Below, in pieces: positions 11,887 through 22,272 of a stretch of 64,000 nucleotides of DNA. Source of the DNA: Trichuris trichiura (taxonomy: Eukaryota > Nematoda > Enoplea > Trichinellida > Trichuridae); NCBI GenBank assembly GCA_037903355.1, contig JBAJFE010000048.1:1-64000 (forward strand), given 5' to 3'. The stretch's first letter is position 1, and each line of letters starts with the position of its first letter. The position numbers and the translations under genes are program-made. The notes beneath the pieces are model-generated. The model saw only the letters and a list, made by a program, of their open reading frames with translations, did no database searches and was not told where the DNA came from.

Positions 11887-13725
11887 TATCATCCCATGCT
11901 TGTGGAAAAGCGAAGGAGGGAGAAAGGTCAGGCTTCAGAGAACCGCAAAGTTCAAGTTGGCTTAGCAGGCATGCCGACAAAAGGAAGAGTTTTACTGCAA
12001 ACAGCCCGAGCAGTGATGCGGACTATGAGCGGAGATCGCACGGTGGTTATGTGCCTATTAGACGCTGGATCGCAACGTTCCTTCATTACTGAAGAATTGG
12101 CAAATAGAATGCGTCTCAACGGCCCGCTGGAATATGTAGAAATTTCCACATTGGGTGGACAGAGCAAGTACTGCAAGAGGATTCGACGAGTTCAATTTGC
12201 CCTCAGTGCTCTTGACAGCAGAGAGCGAAGAGGAGCTAAGCAGTGGCGAACGGTGGAAGCTTTGTGCTTATCAAAGATCTGCTCACCTATCCAGGCGAAT
12301 CCGTTACTTCAGAGACGATGGAAACATCTGCATGGACTGAAGCTCGTTGATCGGTTTCCAAGAGAATGCTCCAAAATAGATGTTTTGATTGGTCTTGACT
12401 ATTATTATGATTTTGTTAGTCAGGAGGTGCGTCACGGGCACGCAGGGGAACCAGTTGCCTTGCGAACCTTGTTCGGTTGGATAGTATGCGGCAGTATCGG
12501 TGAGGGAAACAAGGTAAGAAATGTGCGATCTTTGCACGCGCAAGTGATGGAGGACCCTAACGAAATTTTGACAAAGCTTTGGGATCTTGAAGCGCTAGGC
12601 ATCTGAGATGCGGAGGAGGCGAGGAGAGGTCAGTCAACAGAGGCGATAACGCACTACATCGAAAGTATAACCTTTGAGGGGGAGCGATGCGTCGTTCGAT
12701 TGCCATGGAAAACTGACGCTGTGAACTTGCCCAACAATTATAAGCAAGCAAAAGGGAGATTGTTTCAAATAGAAAGGAAACTTAGTGCTTCACGTCAAAC
12801 GTCGAGATACATGGAAGCCATGGACACCTACATCTCAAATGGCTGGGTCGAAGAGGTACATTATGACAGTGGTCAGTCGGGAAAAATTTGGTATCTCCCG
12901 CAGCACGCAGTCTTCAGAGAGGACAAGACCACCACTAAGTGCCGTGTTCTGTTCGACGGTTCGGTACGCCATGAGGGTCAGTCGTTGAATGACCACCTAG
13001 AACCAGGCCTAGCGTTACAAACTGATCTAATTGGAATTCTGTTACGCTTTCGTCGATATCGGTTTGGGTTGCAAGCGGACATCTCAAAGATGTTCATGCA
13101 AATAGGGTTGCCCGAAGATGACCGAGATGTTACTCGATACTTATGGCGAAACATGAACACTGACATTCCACCAGAGATCTTTCGTTTTAAAAGATTAACC
13201 TTTGGGTTAAGAAGTTCCCCATTTTTGGCTGTCATGGTGGTTCAGCACCATACGCGTCTTCACATCGAAACTTACAAGCGAGCTGCCGAAGAAGTTCTCT
13301 CTAACATGTACGTTGATGACTTCTTGACTAGTTGTACTGATTCAGACGAGGCTGAGCAGCTGGTGGACCAGCTGCGGAAGTTAATGCAGTTGGGTGGATT
13401 CAATCTCACGAAATGGAAGTGTAATTCATCATCGGTAGCAGAAGCAATAGGTGCGACTGACGTTACGGCGAACAATGACAGGATTGTTTCTAAAGTTTTG
13501 GGAGTGCCGTGGAACTTGGGTCAGGATGCATTGTCATTTATCACGCCACACGACGTGATTTCGAAGTCTCGTGAAACGAAAAGAGAGTTATTGAGTGCGG
13601 TGGCGAAAATCTTTGACCCCATGGGATTTTTAGCACCATTCACTATACGGGCAAAGATTATCCTACAGTCACTGGCAAAGCGGCTCTGGCTGGGACGAGA
13701 GTATTCCAGATGTTCTGAACGCTAA
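11887..13725 (+). pseudogene. BEL pol: A17 protease and reverse transcriptase
   Basis: This continues the gag phase. The protease carries the BEL signature D-A-G-S (LLDAGSQRSFI near 12058). A TGA at 12604-12606 interrupts it where related elements have an arginine codon, so it is probably a CGA to TGA change. Reverse transcriptase follows in the same phase, with the palm motif YVDD near 13312 (SNMYVDDFLTSC) and a thumb region ending near 13690. A frameshift at about 13685-13695 moves the rest into another frame. Confidence 0.88.
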
Positions 13726-15901
13726 GTGGAACAGATGGAAGCAAGAGTTGCATATGCTTCCACAGTTACTAGTTCAGAGAACGCTGATACCAGTGGTTAT
13801 AAATGCGGTCACAAGCATTGAGCTGCATGCATTTGCGGACGCATCTGAAAAGGCCTATGGCGCCGTCGTTTATTTGAAAGTCGAGACAGTTAGCGCAAAC
13901 AACTTTGTGAATATGGTTGTTGCCAAATCACGCTTAGCTCCATTGAAAAAGATCACTTTGCCTCGGCTGGAGCTGACAGCCGCATTAGTAGCTGCTCGCC
14001 TTGTATGCTATGTGAAACGAGAAATTGAAATGACGGTTGATCGTGTGGCATGTTGGAGTGACAGCAAAGTTGCTCTGAGTTGGATACGAAGTCCATCTAA
14101 GAGCTGGAAGCCATTTGTACAAAATCGCATACAAGAAATGCCGGCATTAGTAGATTCAGCAAATTGGTACTACTGTGCAGGGAAAGATAATCCTGCGGAT
14201 CTTCTAAGTCGAGGGACAACAATAGAAAATCTGAAATCTAATTCCTATTGGTGGCATGGACCTGCGTGGTTGAAAATGCCAGAGAGATCTTGGCCAAAAG
14301 ATGACAAAATGTCTGAACTGACAGACGTTCACGCACAAACCGTCAAACAGGAAAGACGTAAGAAAATCGTTGGTTTGCTAGCAGAGCAAAGCAGTGACGA
14401 GCAATATGCACTGGTACTACAGGACAGTAGTTTTGAACGCCTGCTAAGAATAACAGCGTGGTTGTTTCGTTTCGTGAAGAATTGCCGGCTTCCGAAAGAA
14501 ATGCAGAATAATGGTCTGGTCTCTGTGGAAGAGTTGCGCCAAGCAGAGCGACAGTGGTTCCGAAGAGTTCAGAAAGAGTTTTCTGAGGATGAGATAAACT
14601 GCATTGTGAAGCATAAAGCGTTGCGCAGCTCAAGTAAGCTGCTGATGTTCGATCCATATTTGGACGAGGACGGACTGTTGAGAGTTGGTGGACGCTTAGA
14701 ATCCGCCAGCATACAAGAAGCGGCAAAACATCAGATATTGTTACCACATAATCATGTGGTTGTGGATCTCTTGGTGAGGAGATGCCATGAACGCCAATTA
14801 CATGCGGGCGTGGAACACACACTGGCGATTCTACGTCAGCGTGTGTGGATACTGCGTGCTAGAAGCTGCGTGAAGAGAAGCATTCGTAATTGTGTTGTTT
14901 GCAAGGCTCAACAAACTGTTCCGTTTGAGCAAAAAATGTCATCACTCCCAGGGGTGCGTGTGAAGGCAGCATTTGCTTTTGAAAACACCGGCTTGGATTT
15001 TGCTGGACCGATATATGTACGATGAAGAAGGACGTGTGAAAAGGCATATATATATGCCTCTTCACTTGTATGACAACTCGAGCTATTCACTTAGAGCTCG
15101 TACCAGACGTGACGGCGCCACGGTTCGTTCTGGCTCTTCGACGTTTTTTCGCCCGACGGGGTCGCCCGGCCATTATACAATCTGATAACTTCAAGACTTT
15201 TAAGTCTGCTAGTCGAGAACTACAACAGCTGTTCAACGAAGACAACTCTGAGGTCATACAAAGAGAATTGACGAACCACCGCATACGTTGGAAATTATAA
15301 CCGAGAGAGCACCTTGGACAGGTGGATACTGGGAACGGTTGGTGAGATCAGTGAAAGGCCCACTACGAAAGATTCTCGGACGAGCTTCGCTGGACGAAGA
15401 AGAAATGTGTACAGTACTTTGCGACGTAGAGATTATGGTCAATGCCAGACCTTTGACCTTCGTGGGAGATGACCCAAAAGATCTGGCCCCCTCACGCCAT
15501 TTCATTTTTTAATAGGAAGGCAATCCGCAGAAGTTTCAGTTTCACTACCTGAATGTGGCACTGCAGATAGGTCCGTAAGTGGACATACTCTACGACAGCG
15601 ATGGAGATATCATCAGCAATTGCTGGCTCACTTCTGGAGAAGATGGAAAGAAGAGTATATAACTACGCTGTCCGGTAGAAAAAAATGGAGTGTCGAACGT
15701 GAGAACCCACGAGTGAACGACGTGGTTCTAGTTGCAGAGGATAACGTTCCCCGCCACCGTTGGCGTTTGGGAATTGTGGTGGAACTGCTACCAGGACAAG
15801 ATGGTCTCGTGCGAACAGTTCGTGTAAAGACTGCAGCAGGAGTAATTTCTCGTCCGACGAGAAAGTTACATCTCTTAGAATCCGCTAGCAGTCCGAGATA
15901 A
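13695..15901 (+). pseudogene. BEL pol: RNase H and integrase, frameshifted
   Basis: RNase H begins with ELHAFADASEKAYGAV near 13820. The integrase zinc domain (H, H, C, C) lies around 14785-14915. The catalytic core has its first aspartate in GLDFAGPIYV (14992), the second in IIQSDNFKTF (15175) and the glutamate in PWTGGYWERL (15309). The C-terminal domain runs 15620-15901. The frame shifts near 15020, 15294 and 15505, so no functional integrase can be made. All catalytic residues are still legible, which fits a fairly young but dead copy. Confidence 0.88.
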
Positions 15902-15926
15902 TGGGCCATGCCCATGGCGGGGAGCA

Positions 15927-16155
15927 TGTTCGGGACAGCCTGAACTCTTCCATGCGTCTTACGGTAGAGACAACCTGCTCATCTCCGGAACCGGTTACGA
16001 AGGACACACAGACAAGTAGTGCAGTCAGTCATTTTCTAGTGTCAGTGTCCGTGCATGAGTGTTATCGGTACTATTCTATCGCTCGCCAGTCTGTAGTTAA
16101 AATGTGCAAGTAAAATAGTTATACAGTCCACTATCGACGGCTACCGGCTGTAACA
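15927..16155 (+). repeat. BEL 3' LTR
   Basis: Same 229-bp length and the same ends as the 5' LTR. It is followed directly by the AGCCC duplication and then by the Tigger sequence that precedes the transposase start. Confidence 0.95.
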
Positions 16156-16174
16156 AGCCCTTAAGTATCTGGAA

Positions 16175-17589
16175 ATGTCTAAGCTTCCTGATTCAAAGTC
16201 AGCTGGTAGTAGTCGAAAAAGAAAGGCGCTGACTGTTGGAGAAAAGCTTGAGATACTGAAACGGTATGAACGGAATGAGACGTCAGGTGATATCGTCAAA
16301 GCTACCGGCATAAAGGAATCAACCTTGCGGACTATTAGGAGCAATGCAGGAAAAATTAAATAGACTTGCGTAAGCGTAACCAGTTCAAGTATTGCAATGT
16401 CAATAAGAACAAGGCCTAAGATACTGGAAGAAATGGAAAAACTACTCAGCATTTGGATCAAAACTCAAACGATGAAAACAATAGGAACAACGTTTTTCAC
16501 CATCAGACAAAAAGCAGTTACCATTTACGAAGACCTTAAGAAACAGTCTACAAATCCTACTGAAATTCCTCCATTTACTGCTAGTAGTGGCTGGTTCTGC
16601 CGTTTCAAGAATCGATACAGTTTTCACAATGTTCGTCTCTGTGGCGAAGCAGGAAGCGCGGACGTCGATGCCGAGCAAACATTTCCAATAGAAGTACAAA
16701 ACTTGGTCAAAGAAAAGGGCTACTGCCTCGATCAAATTTTTAACTTCGACGAGAAAAATCTTTACCTAAAGCGTATGCCAAAAAGGACCTACATTTCCAG
16801 AGAGCGTAGGCATGCTGCAAGAATCTGCGCTGCGAAAGATCGTATGACTGTAATGCTCGGTGCCAACGCTAATGGGGATCTTAAGCTGAAGCCAAAGCTT
16901 ATTACTTAAGGCGAACGTTCAAGATGCTGATCGACGCGACCGACGGAGAAAATTGTGAAACTGTGATGGAATTTTGGAAGAACTATAACCTGACAGTGCC
17001 CATTAACAACATTGTAGAAACCTAGAATGACGTATCGAAACAGTGCTTGCACCGTGTTTAACGGAAAATCATCCCAGATCTGATCTGCAATTTTAAAAAC
17101 TTTGAGCCTTTTGCTCAAGTATGCGAAATTACTGAAAGCTGCGTTCAGTTGGCAAACTGGCTAGGCTTTGAAGGAGTGGAATATCAGGATATTGAGGACA
17201 TTTTGAATTGTCGACTGAATGAGCTGACCACCGAGGAGCTGCAGGAACTTTCTGTAGCAGAGGAAGCAGAAGGAAGAGAAGATGATGAAAATTAGGGAGT
17301 TCCTCCGCTTCCTCCGCGACAAATGACCACTGATGAGCTGTCAGATACCCTGGAAACTATTGAACAGCGTTTACAATGCCTCGAAGACAATGATTGTATT
17401 GCAGAACGCAGCGGGAAAACCACAAGAGGTATCCGAGCTTGCTTGCAGCCATATAAGCAGCTGCTGCACGAAAGAAGTACACGTGCGAAACAAAAGAAGC
17501 TCGAATTCTACTTTACTGCAATGAAGAAACATTGTGAAGATGAGGAAGCGCTACCTTCTACATCTAATAGGACCTCAGTTCGCCCGTAA
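16175..17589 (+). pseudogene. Tigger transposase of copy 2, internally deleted
   Basis: The N-terminal helix-turn-helix is at 16175-16363 (MSKLPDSKSAGSSRKRKA), closed by a TAG at 16361. The second DNA-binding part and the first catalytic aspartate region (IFNFDEKN) are at 16397-16909. The middle of the catalytic domain, including SLQPLDQG seen in copy 1, is missing. The text jumps at about 16905 from LKPKL to a block that in copy 1 lies some 110 codons further on. A stop in the tail (AAT TAG, near 17290) and others confirm decay. The C-terminal tail 17323-17589 is intact. Confidence 0.85.
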
Positions 17590-18068
17590 CAAAGGATAGT
17601 GAGATTGAAAAAGTGAGTCCAACGGAACTCCTTACTGTTCTGGGAATGAGGTCGTTTATTTTAGTACTGAGGGGGACTCTTTCCACAAGCTAAAGACGGA
17701 AGCACGCCGCTCCTGAAAACCAGTTTGAACTCTATCCGCTGTAAAGAGTTCTATCATAAAAGCTCTGTCGTTAATGTATGATCGCCGTAAAAGATAATGT
17801 TATTCAGACCCCGTGTAAGAGGATGCATACGTCAACGTACCTAACGGTAGAATGAGTAGCTCAGGTACATCATAATTCCTGTTTCAACCTAGCTTATTTA
17901 AGATATCTCTCCGTTGTTGTTTACAAGTAAACAGTCCTTCTGACGCTTTGAACCAAATCGTGATTTTCCTATACTTTACATGTCTCCTATAACGCGATTT
18001 CATATAACGCGAGATTTTTTAGGATTCTTAAGTGACCAAACGCTCGCGTTATCTGAGAACTGCCTGTA

Positions 18069-18400
18069 TACGCTAAATTGCTCTGAAACAATCTCGGAGC
18101 TGTCAAAGGTTTTCCTGTGACTCTATGAGCAGACGCTTCAGAGGCCCTTATTTAAATGTGTGCTCGTCAACTTCCTTTTCCGCTTAAGCACCGCATCGAA
18201 GAGGAACTCAACCGCTTAGTATCACAGGGAATGCTAGAACCCGTTTGACATACGATATGGGCGGCACCAGTTGTCCCCGTCTTGGAGAGCTACGGTAACA
18301 TCCGAATTTGCGGAGACCATAAGTGTACCATTAATAAGAGTCTACGGCAAGACCTGTCCATGATTTCATCTGTTAACGAATTCTTGAACACAGTGTGCCG
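18069..18400 (+). pseudogene. Gypsy-type RT N-terminal fragment (outer element, right part)
   Basis: After the Tigger end the Gypsy pol resumes with KHRIEEELNRLVSQGMLEPV, WAAPVVPVLES and NIRICGDHKCTINKSL near 18185-18345, the start of a Gypsy RT. It breaks off near 18400, before the catalytic DD motif, where PLE-terminal sequence begins. Together with 9538-9923 it shows that Tigger copy 2 landed inside an older Gypsy element. Confidence 0.75.
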
Positions 18401-18585
18401 TGTATCGGGATGGTATTTCATGGTTCTGGTAGATGTTCTACGGCTTTTCCCGTTTTTTGTCTATGTTGGAATATAGTTTCTTTTTTCTGTTTTCTTTTCT
18501 TTTAACATCCGTTTAGAAATTTTGTTCTGATCTCTTCGTAGCGAGATTTTTCAGCCAGTTTTTTAATTAACGTTTAATGCGAAGC

Positions 18586-18614
18586 TTTCTGGCCTCGCCG
18601 TGGCCCGCCATCAG
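18586..18614 (-). ncRNA. Hammerhead-like motif, degenerate
   Basis: On the minus strand it reads CTGATGG, C, GGGCC-type stem, AGAAA. Core position A9 is changed to G, so it is probably inactive. It is the mirror partner of the motif at 18974. Confidence 0.5.
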
Positions 18615-18973
18615 CACAATTTGTGCCGCCCGTCGGATCGGTCATTATGTTAGGAAGCTGCTCCGTCTGAAAGAAAAGAGGACAACGAACGATGGAGAAG
18701 AAAGAGGATGGAGTGGCGGGAAAGAAGAGAGTTTAAAACCCGTTTGTTTAAAACAGACGAGTATATATAGTTTGTTCGCTCGTTGTTGCTCTTTTGTTAG
18801 TGTTGTCTCCGTCATTGAAGGTCGGTTCGGTGCTCGCTCGAAGTCTGACTGACTAGGCGGGACCGAAGCCTGACTGCTCAAGGCAGAACTGACGGCGGAA
18901 GTTTCTGCCAAGGTCAGTCGGATGGAGCTGCTTGCTAACATAATGACTGATCCGACGGGCGGCACAAATTGCG

Positions 18974-19002
18974 CTGATGACGGGCTACGGCGAGGCCCGA
19001 AA
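18974..19002 (+). ncRNA. Hammerhead-like motif, intact core
   Basis: Reads CTGATGA, C, GGGC, loop, GCCC, GAAA on the plus strand. Both conserved core boxes and the stem are intact. No gene is adjacent, so it marks an orphan element terminus. Confidence 0.6.
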
Positions 19003-19167
19003 GTTTCGCATTAAATGTTAAAAAAACGGGCTGAAAAATCTCGCTACGAAGAGATTAGAAGAAAATGTTGGAATCTATAGCGTCTTCGTATGGGACAATA
19101 ATTTTTCATGAGCTGACTTTAATTACGGAGCCCAAGTCCCGTCGAAAAAATGTTATTTCTCCGGAGC

Positions 19168-19195
19168 TTTCGGGTCGAACGAGACCCGTCTTCAG
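19168..19195 (-). ncRNA. Hammerhead-like motif, left arm of palindrome
   Basis: Minus strand: CTGAAGA, C, GGGTC, loop, GACCC, GAAA. A perfect five-base-pair stem. Confidence 0.6.
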
Positions 19196-19218
19196 CGGTT
19201 ATAAGTAACTTATAACCG

Positions 19219-19245
19219 CTGAAGACGGTCTCGTTCGACCCGAAA
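19219..19245 (+). ncRNA. Hammerhead-like motif, right arm of palindrome
   Basis: Plus strand: CTGAAGA, C, GGTC, loop, GACC-C, GAAA. The 5' stem strand is one G shorter than in the left arm, so the pair is not perfectly symmetrical. Confidence 0.58.
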
Positions 19246-19419
19246 GCTATGGAGAAATAAACGTTTTCTCGACGGGACTTGGACTCCGTAATTAAAGTCA
19301 ATTCATTATGAAAAATGTTGGAATCTAAAATTAAACGAAACATTTGCTCTACCAACGGATGGATGAGCGATTATTAAGAAAAATGTACAGAAACAATGCA
19401 CTTAACTTTATTTCAGAGC

Positions 19420-19447
19420 TTTCGGAACGCTCTAATTCCGTCGCCAG
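19420..19447 (-). ncRNA. Hammerhead-like motif 3' of a PLE frame, CTGGCGA variant
   Basis: Minus strand: CTGGCGA, C, GGAAT, loop, GTTCC, GAAA. It lies about 70 bp after the end of the PLE frame at 19516. Core A6 is G here, and the same variant recurs at 52202. Confidence 0.5.
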
Positions 19448-19515
19448 TGAGTTGGAAGGGGTGTTTACTCCGAAGGGCTACTAAATAAGCGTACGTAACA
19501 AAAGGGATGGGGACG

Positions 19516-20055
19516 TCAGCGTAGCAGGGAGCAGCATTTGGTTTTACTGATGAGTACATCCCATCCCGCGTTAAACTCTGCACCTTTATCACGGTTGATA
19601 GTACGACTGTGGCGGAAATAAAGGGCCTCCTTTACCAAGAGTACGTGTAAACGGCTCTCGCGACAGATTATCTGCGGACGTAGGCCGAGCGAGTACTGAG
19701 AGGAATGCTCGACGACTGTGGAGGCTTTGATTTTTTCTGTAACTCTCTCCGGTTGTTTTTTCTGTGGTCGACCTCGCCGCAGATTATGTGCCCATTGTCC
19801 GTCCGGTTGATTGAGTCTTCGCACCCCCTCTTTGTATCAGCCGATGTTAGACACGCGTGTGTTGAACTTGTCAAATAAAATGTTGCCCGTCTCTCCTATG
19901 TAGGAGGCGTTGCAACTGCAGCGGATCTCGTAGACAGCGCCAGGTCTCCTGTCAAAGGGAACTGCAATCTTATCGCTCCTCACCATTGAACGTAAACTGT
20001 TTGATGTCAGGAGCGGAAACGTAAAATCAAGCGAGCGGCTTAATCGTAAAATTCC
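19516..20055 (-). pseudogene. Penelope-like element, GIY-YIG and C-terminus
   Basis: Minus strand. The linker near 20040-19990 is followed by a GIY-YIG nuclease start, with AVYEIRCSCNASYIGETGN near 19940-19885. The typical tail has RPQIICRESRLHV, KEALYFRHSRTINRD and CCSLL, ending near 19516. The frame changes near 19850. Reverse transcriptase is absent. A plus-strand PLE piece abuts at about 20060, so two opposed fragments are joined here. Confidence 0.8.
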
Positions 20056-20059
20056 CCGG

Positions 20060-20400
20060 GAGTATAAAATTAACTATGGAGACAGAAGTAAATAACAAAC
20101 TCCCCTTCGTAGACATTTCAGTCATAAAGCAATGCAAGGGACTAAAGACCTCCGTTTGTAGAAAACCAACCCACTCTGATATGTACTTGCATTTCACTTC
20201 TTATCATCCTTTGTCGGTTAAAATAGGGATTCTAAACGAAATGGCCAACATGGCCCTATCAGTCTGTGACCCCGCATTTTCTAGCTGCTGAATTAAGACA
20301 CATCTGTAATACATTCACAGATAACGGGTACCTGCACACACTTGTTAAACATGTCGCTGCTGAATTTAGACGGAAGTCTAACCCAGTTAATGAGGGTCAC
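20060..20400 (+). pseudogene. Penelope-like element, RT-to-linker fragment
   Basis: Plus strand from about 20076: KLPFVDISVIKQCKGLKTSV, the block CRKPTHSDMYLHF, YHPLSVKIGILNEM and VCDPAF, all typical of the segment after the RT palm in PLEs. Frameshifts follow at 20280 (AELRHICNTFTDNGY continues in another frame). It fades out after about 20380. Confidence 0.75.
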
Positions 20401-20668
20401 AACACTATCAACGATAATAAAAATTATTTTTTTGAAAACAAACTTTTACGGTTTTTAATCCGCTTTTTTCATAAAACGTTTGTTGTTATAAACGTTGCTT
20501 ACGTAAGCAAAACCCTTAACCCTTTAAAAAACGTTGTTAAGGTGCATGTTTTACAGTTGAACCTGAGCACACAATTACCCTATATCGCTGTTTAACTATA
20601 AGTTACACACGAATTATTCATAACTCTGCGCTGAATCAGTAAACGGTTCTAGTGCTTGTAAAAGTAAA
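20401..20668. other. AT-rich spacer
   Basis: Nothing recognisable; the open frame here has no conserved motif. It ends at the GTAAA target duplication of the LTR element that follows. Confidence 0.4.
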
Positions 20669-21022
20669 TGTGACGAAAAGCGCGACGGGAATTACGGAAA
20701 CCGCTCCCTGCACGACGGGCGGTGAAAGCGACGATCCCTGCAAGGCAGACCTTGATAGTGACTCACGCAGGGTGGTCACCGTAAATAGCTATCAGGACGC
20801 GCGGGCGATCACTGGAAACGTCCGTCAGACGTCACCTCGCCCACGAAGTGACGCTCAGCCCCCGCCAGGATAAGGAGTATATAAGGAGCACCCGCGGAAG
20901 GCTGAGAGAGATTCGCTGGTTGTGTAACGCGCTTACGGTCCTGCTAAATTGGTGACCTGTGAGTGATAAGCTTTTGCGTGCGTCTGTCAACTGCGTTTAC
21001 TACAAGCTATCGAGGCCTTATT

Positions 21023-21202
21023 ATGGAACAGACGGTTGCCCCAATGAACTACTGGATGATCCCGGAGTTCGATGGGTCGTCCCTTTCGGCGGCAGAATGG
21101 TTACGGAAGGTAGAGTCTACATGTAAGTTATGCGGAGTGACAGACACGGTTCGGGTAATCGGTGTGAAGTTAACCGGCGAAATACAACGTCTTATACGAT
21201 GA
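21023..21202 (+). pseudogene. Gag N-terminal fragment
   Basis: ATG at 21023. It reads as a gag-like start with IPEFDGSSLSAAEWLRKVE, resembling the retrotransposon gag domain. It stops at TGA 21200, after which the text jumps to the RNase H region. Confidence 0.6.
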
Positions 21203-21237
21203 TAATAGTTTAAAGTCTGATACAGTGCAGGCTATTT

Positions 21238-21882
21238 CCTATTACCTGTGCCATGTATACAGGCGTTGCATTAGAAGTAGGTGGCTCCATAATAGAAGAC
21301 GGAGCATGGCTACGACCTGATGAGGCGCGCCATATCAATATGGCAGAATTAGACGCAGTGATTAAGGGGCTCAACCTTGCGACTGCCTGGAGGATGAAGG
21401 AAATAGAACTCATGACTGATTCCGCTACAGTGCACCGATGGATAGAAGATGCATTGTCAGGCCGGGCTCGTCTGCGGACTAAGGCGGCGAATGAAATGCT
21501 TATCAGACGTCGCATAGAAACAGTGCTGGCCCTGATTGAAGAGTACGACTTGCCAGTAACGGTCACTTTGGTGCGATCATCCGAGAATAAGGCCGACCGT
21601 CTAACCAGGGTGCCAAAGCGATGGTTGGCTTCCGCGGAGGCCACCAGAGAAGAGGTGTGCGCTACAGCCGATGATACACCACTTGAGCAGCTGATTGCAG
21701 AAGTACATCACGCTTCAGGACACCCGGGAGTGCGACGCACGCTGTACTTCTCCCGCCGCCGTGACCCCAGGATAACCAAACGTGACGTTAGTCGCGTTGT
21801 AAGCACCTGCGACATCTGCCAGTCCGTAGACCCAGCTCCAGTTAAATGGCGACGTGAAAGTCACAAGGAATTCTTCCTTTGA
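21238..21882 (+). CDS. RNase H and integrase zinc domain, uninterrupted fragment
   Basis: An open frame of 209 codons from ATG 21253, itself a remnant. RNase H features are near residues 30-75 (NMAELDAVIKGLNLA, then LMTDSATVHRW). The integrase HHCC zinc domain follows at residues 145-200: H and H in EVHHASGHPGV, then CDICQS. The protein ends at TGA 21880 before the integrase core. RT and protease are absent, so it cannot act alone. Confidence 0.75.
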   Translation, partial: PITCAMYTGVALEVGGSIIEDGAWLRPDEARHINMAELDAVIKGLNLATAWRMKEIELMTDSATVHRWIEDALSGRARLRTKAANEMLIRRRIETVLALIEEYDLPVTVTLVRSSENKADRLTRVPKRWLASAEATREEVCATADDTPLEQLIAEVHHASGHPGVRRTLYFSRRRDPRITKRDVSRVVSTCDICQSVDPAPVKWRRESHKEFFL

Positions 21883-22272
21883 CACCAAGCAACGTGGTTC
21901 TTTCTTTTTGTGACGAAAAGCACGACGGGCGGTGAAAGCGACGATCCCTGCAGGGCAGACCTTGATAGTGACTCACGCAGGGTGGTCACCGGAAACAGCT
22001 GTCAGGACGCGCGGGCGGTCACCGGAAACGTCCGTCAGACGTCACCTCGCCCACGACGTGACGCTCAGCCCCCGCCAGGTTAAGGAGTATATAAAGAGCA
22101 CCCGCGGAAGGCTGAGAGAGATTCGTGTTGTGTCGGTACAATAAACTGTTTGACAACCCTTTTTGCGTGCGTCTGTCAACTGCGTTTACTACAGTAAACA
22201 ACCGTAAAAGTTTTTTTCAAAAAAGAAATTTTAAAAAACGCGTTACGGAGAAAAAAAATATTATTATTATTA

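Larger units (their letters stand above)
10421..16155 (+). mobile_element. BEL/Pao LTR retrotransposon, full length but inactive
   Basis: It is bounded by two 229-bp LTRs (10421-10649 and 15927-16155), both starting TGTTCGGGAC and ending CTGTAACA, and flanked by the perfect 5-bp target duplication AGCCC (10416-10420 and 16156-16160). The insertion splits the Tigger sequence exactly at this duplication. It encodes gag and a BEL-type pol with order protease, RT, RNase H, integrase. At least two nonsense codons and several frameshifts disable it. Confidence 0.96.
9924..18066 (+). mobile_element. Tigger-type transposon copy 2, host of a BEL insertion
   Basis: The left end CAGGCGGTTCTCGTATAACG begins at 9924 and the right end GAGAACTGCCTG closes at 18066. 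TA lies on both sides (9922-9923 and 18067-18068), the target duplication expected for this superfamily. The non-coding left half (9924-10420) matches copy 1 in reverse. A BEL retrotransposon interrupts it at 10421-16155, and the transposase gene follows at 16175. Without the BEL insert the element would be about 2.4 kb. Confidence 0.9.
18526..19060. repeat. Inverted pair of PLE-type terminal segments
   Basis: 18526-18664 (CTCTTCGTAGCGAGATTTTT onward) is repeated inverted at about 18920-19050. Each arm holds a hammerhead-like motif, 18586-18614 on minus and 18974-19002 on plus. The spacer of about 255 bp has no gene. Confidence 0.8.
19098..19313. repeat. Near-perfect palindrome carrying two head-to-head hammerhead-like motifs
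   Basis: The arms meet at about 19205/19206 (TAAGTAACTTATA) and extend about 107 bp each way with few mismatches. Each arm includes the CTGAAGA/GAAA motif and the block around GACGGGACTTGG. A transcript of either strand could fold into one long hairpin. Confidence 0.85.
20669..22193 (+). mobile_element. Gypsy-like LTR element, internally deleted
   Basis: The LTRs at 20669-21004 and 21909-22193 share start TGTGACGAAAAGC and end GCGTTTACTACA. They are flanked by a 5-bp direct repeat GTAAA (20664-20668 and 22194-22198). The two LTRs differ by several indels (336 against 285 bp); the left one has an extra insertion and a different 3' quarter. The inside is only 0.9 kb: the start of gag and the RNase H/integrase junction, with protease and RT lost. 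A related fragment lies at 53238-53785. Confidence 0.85.
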
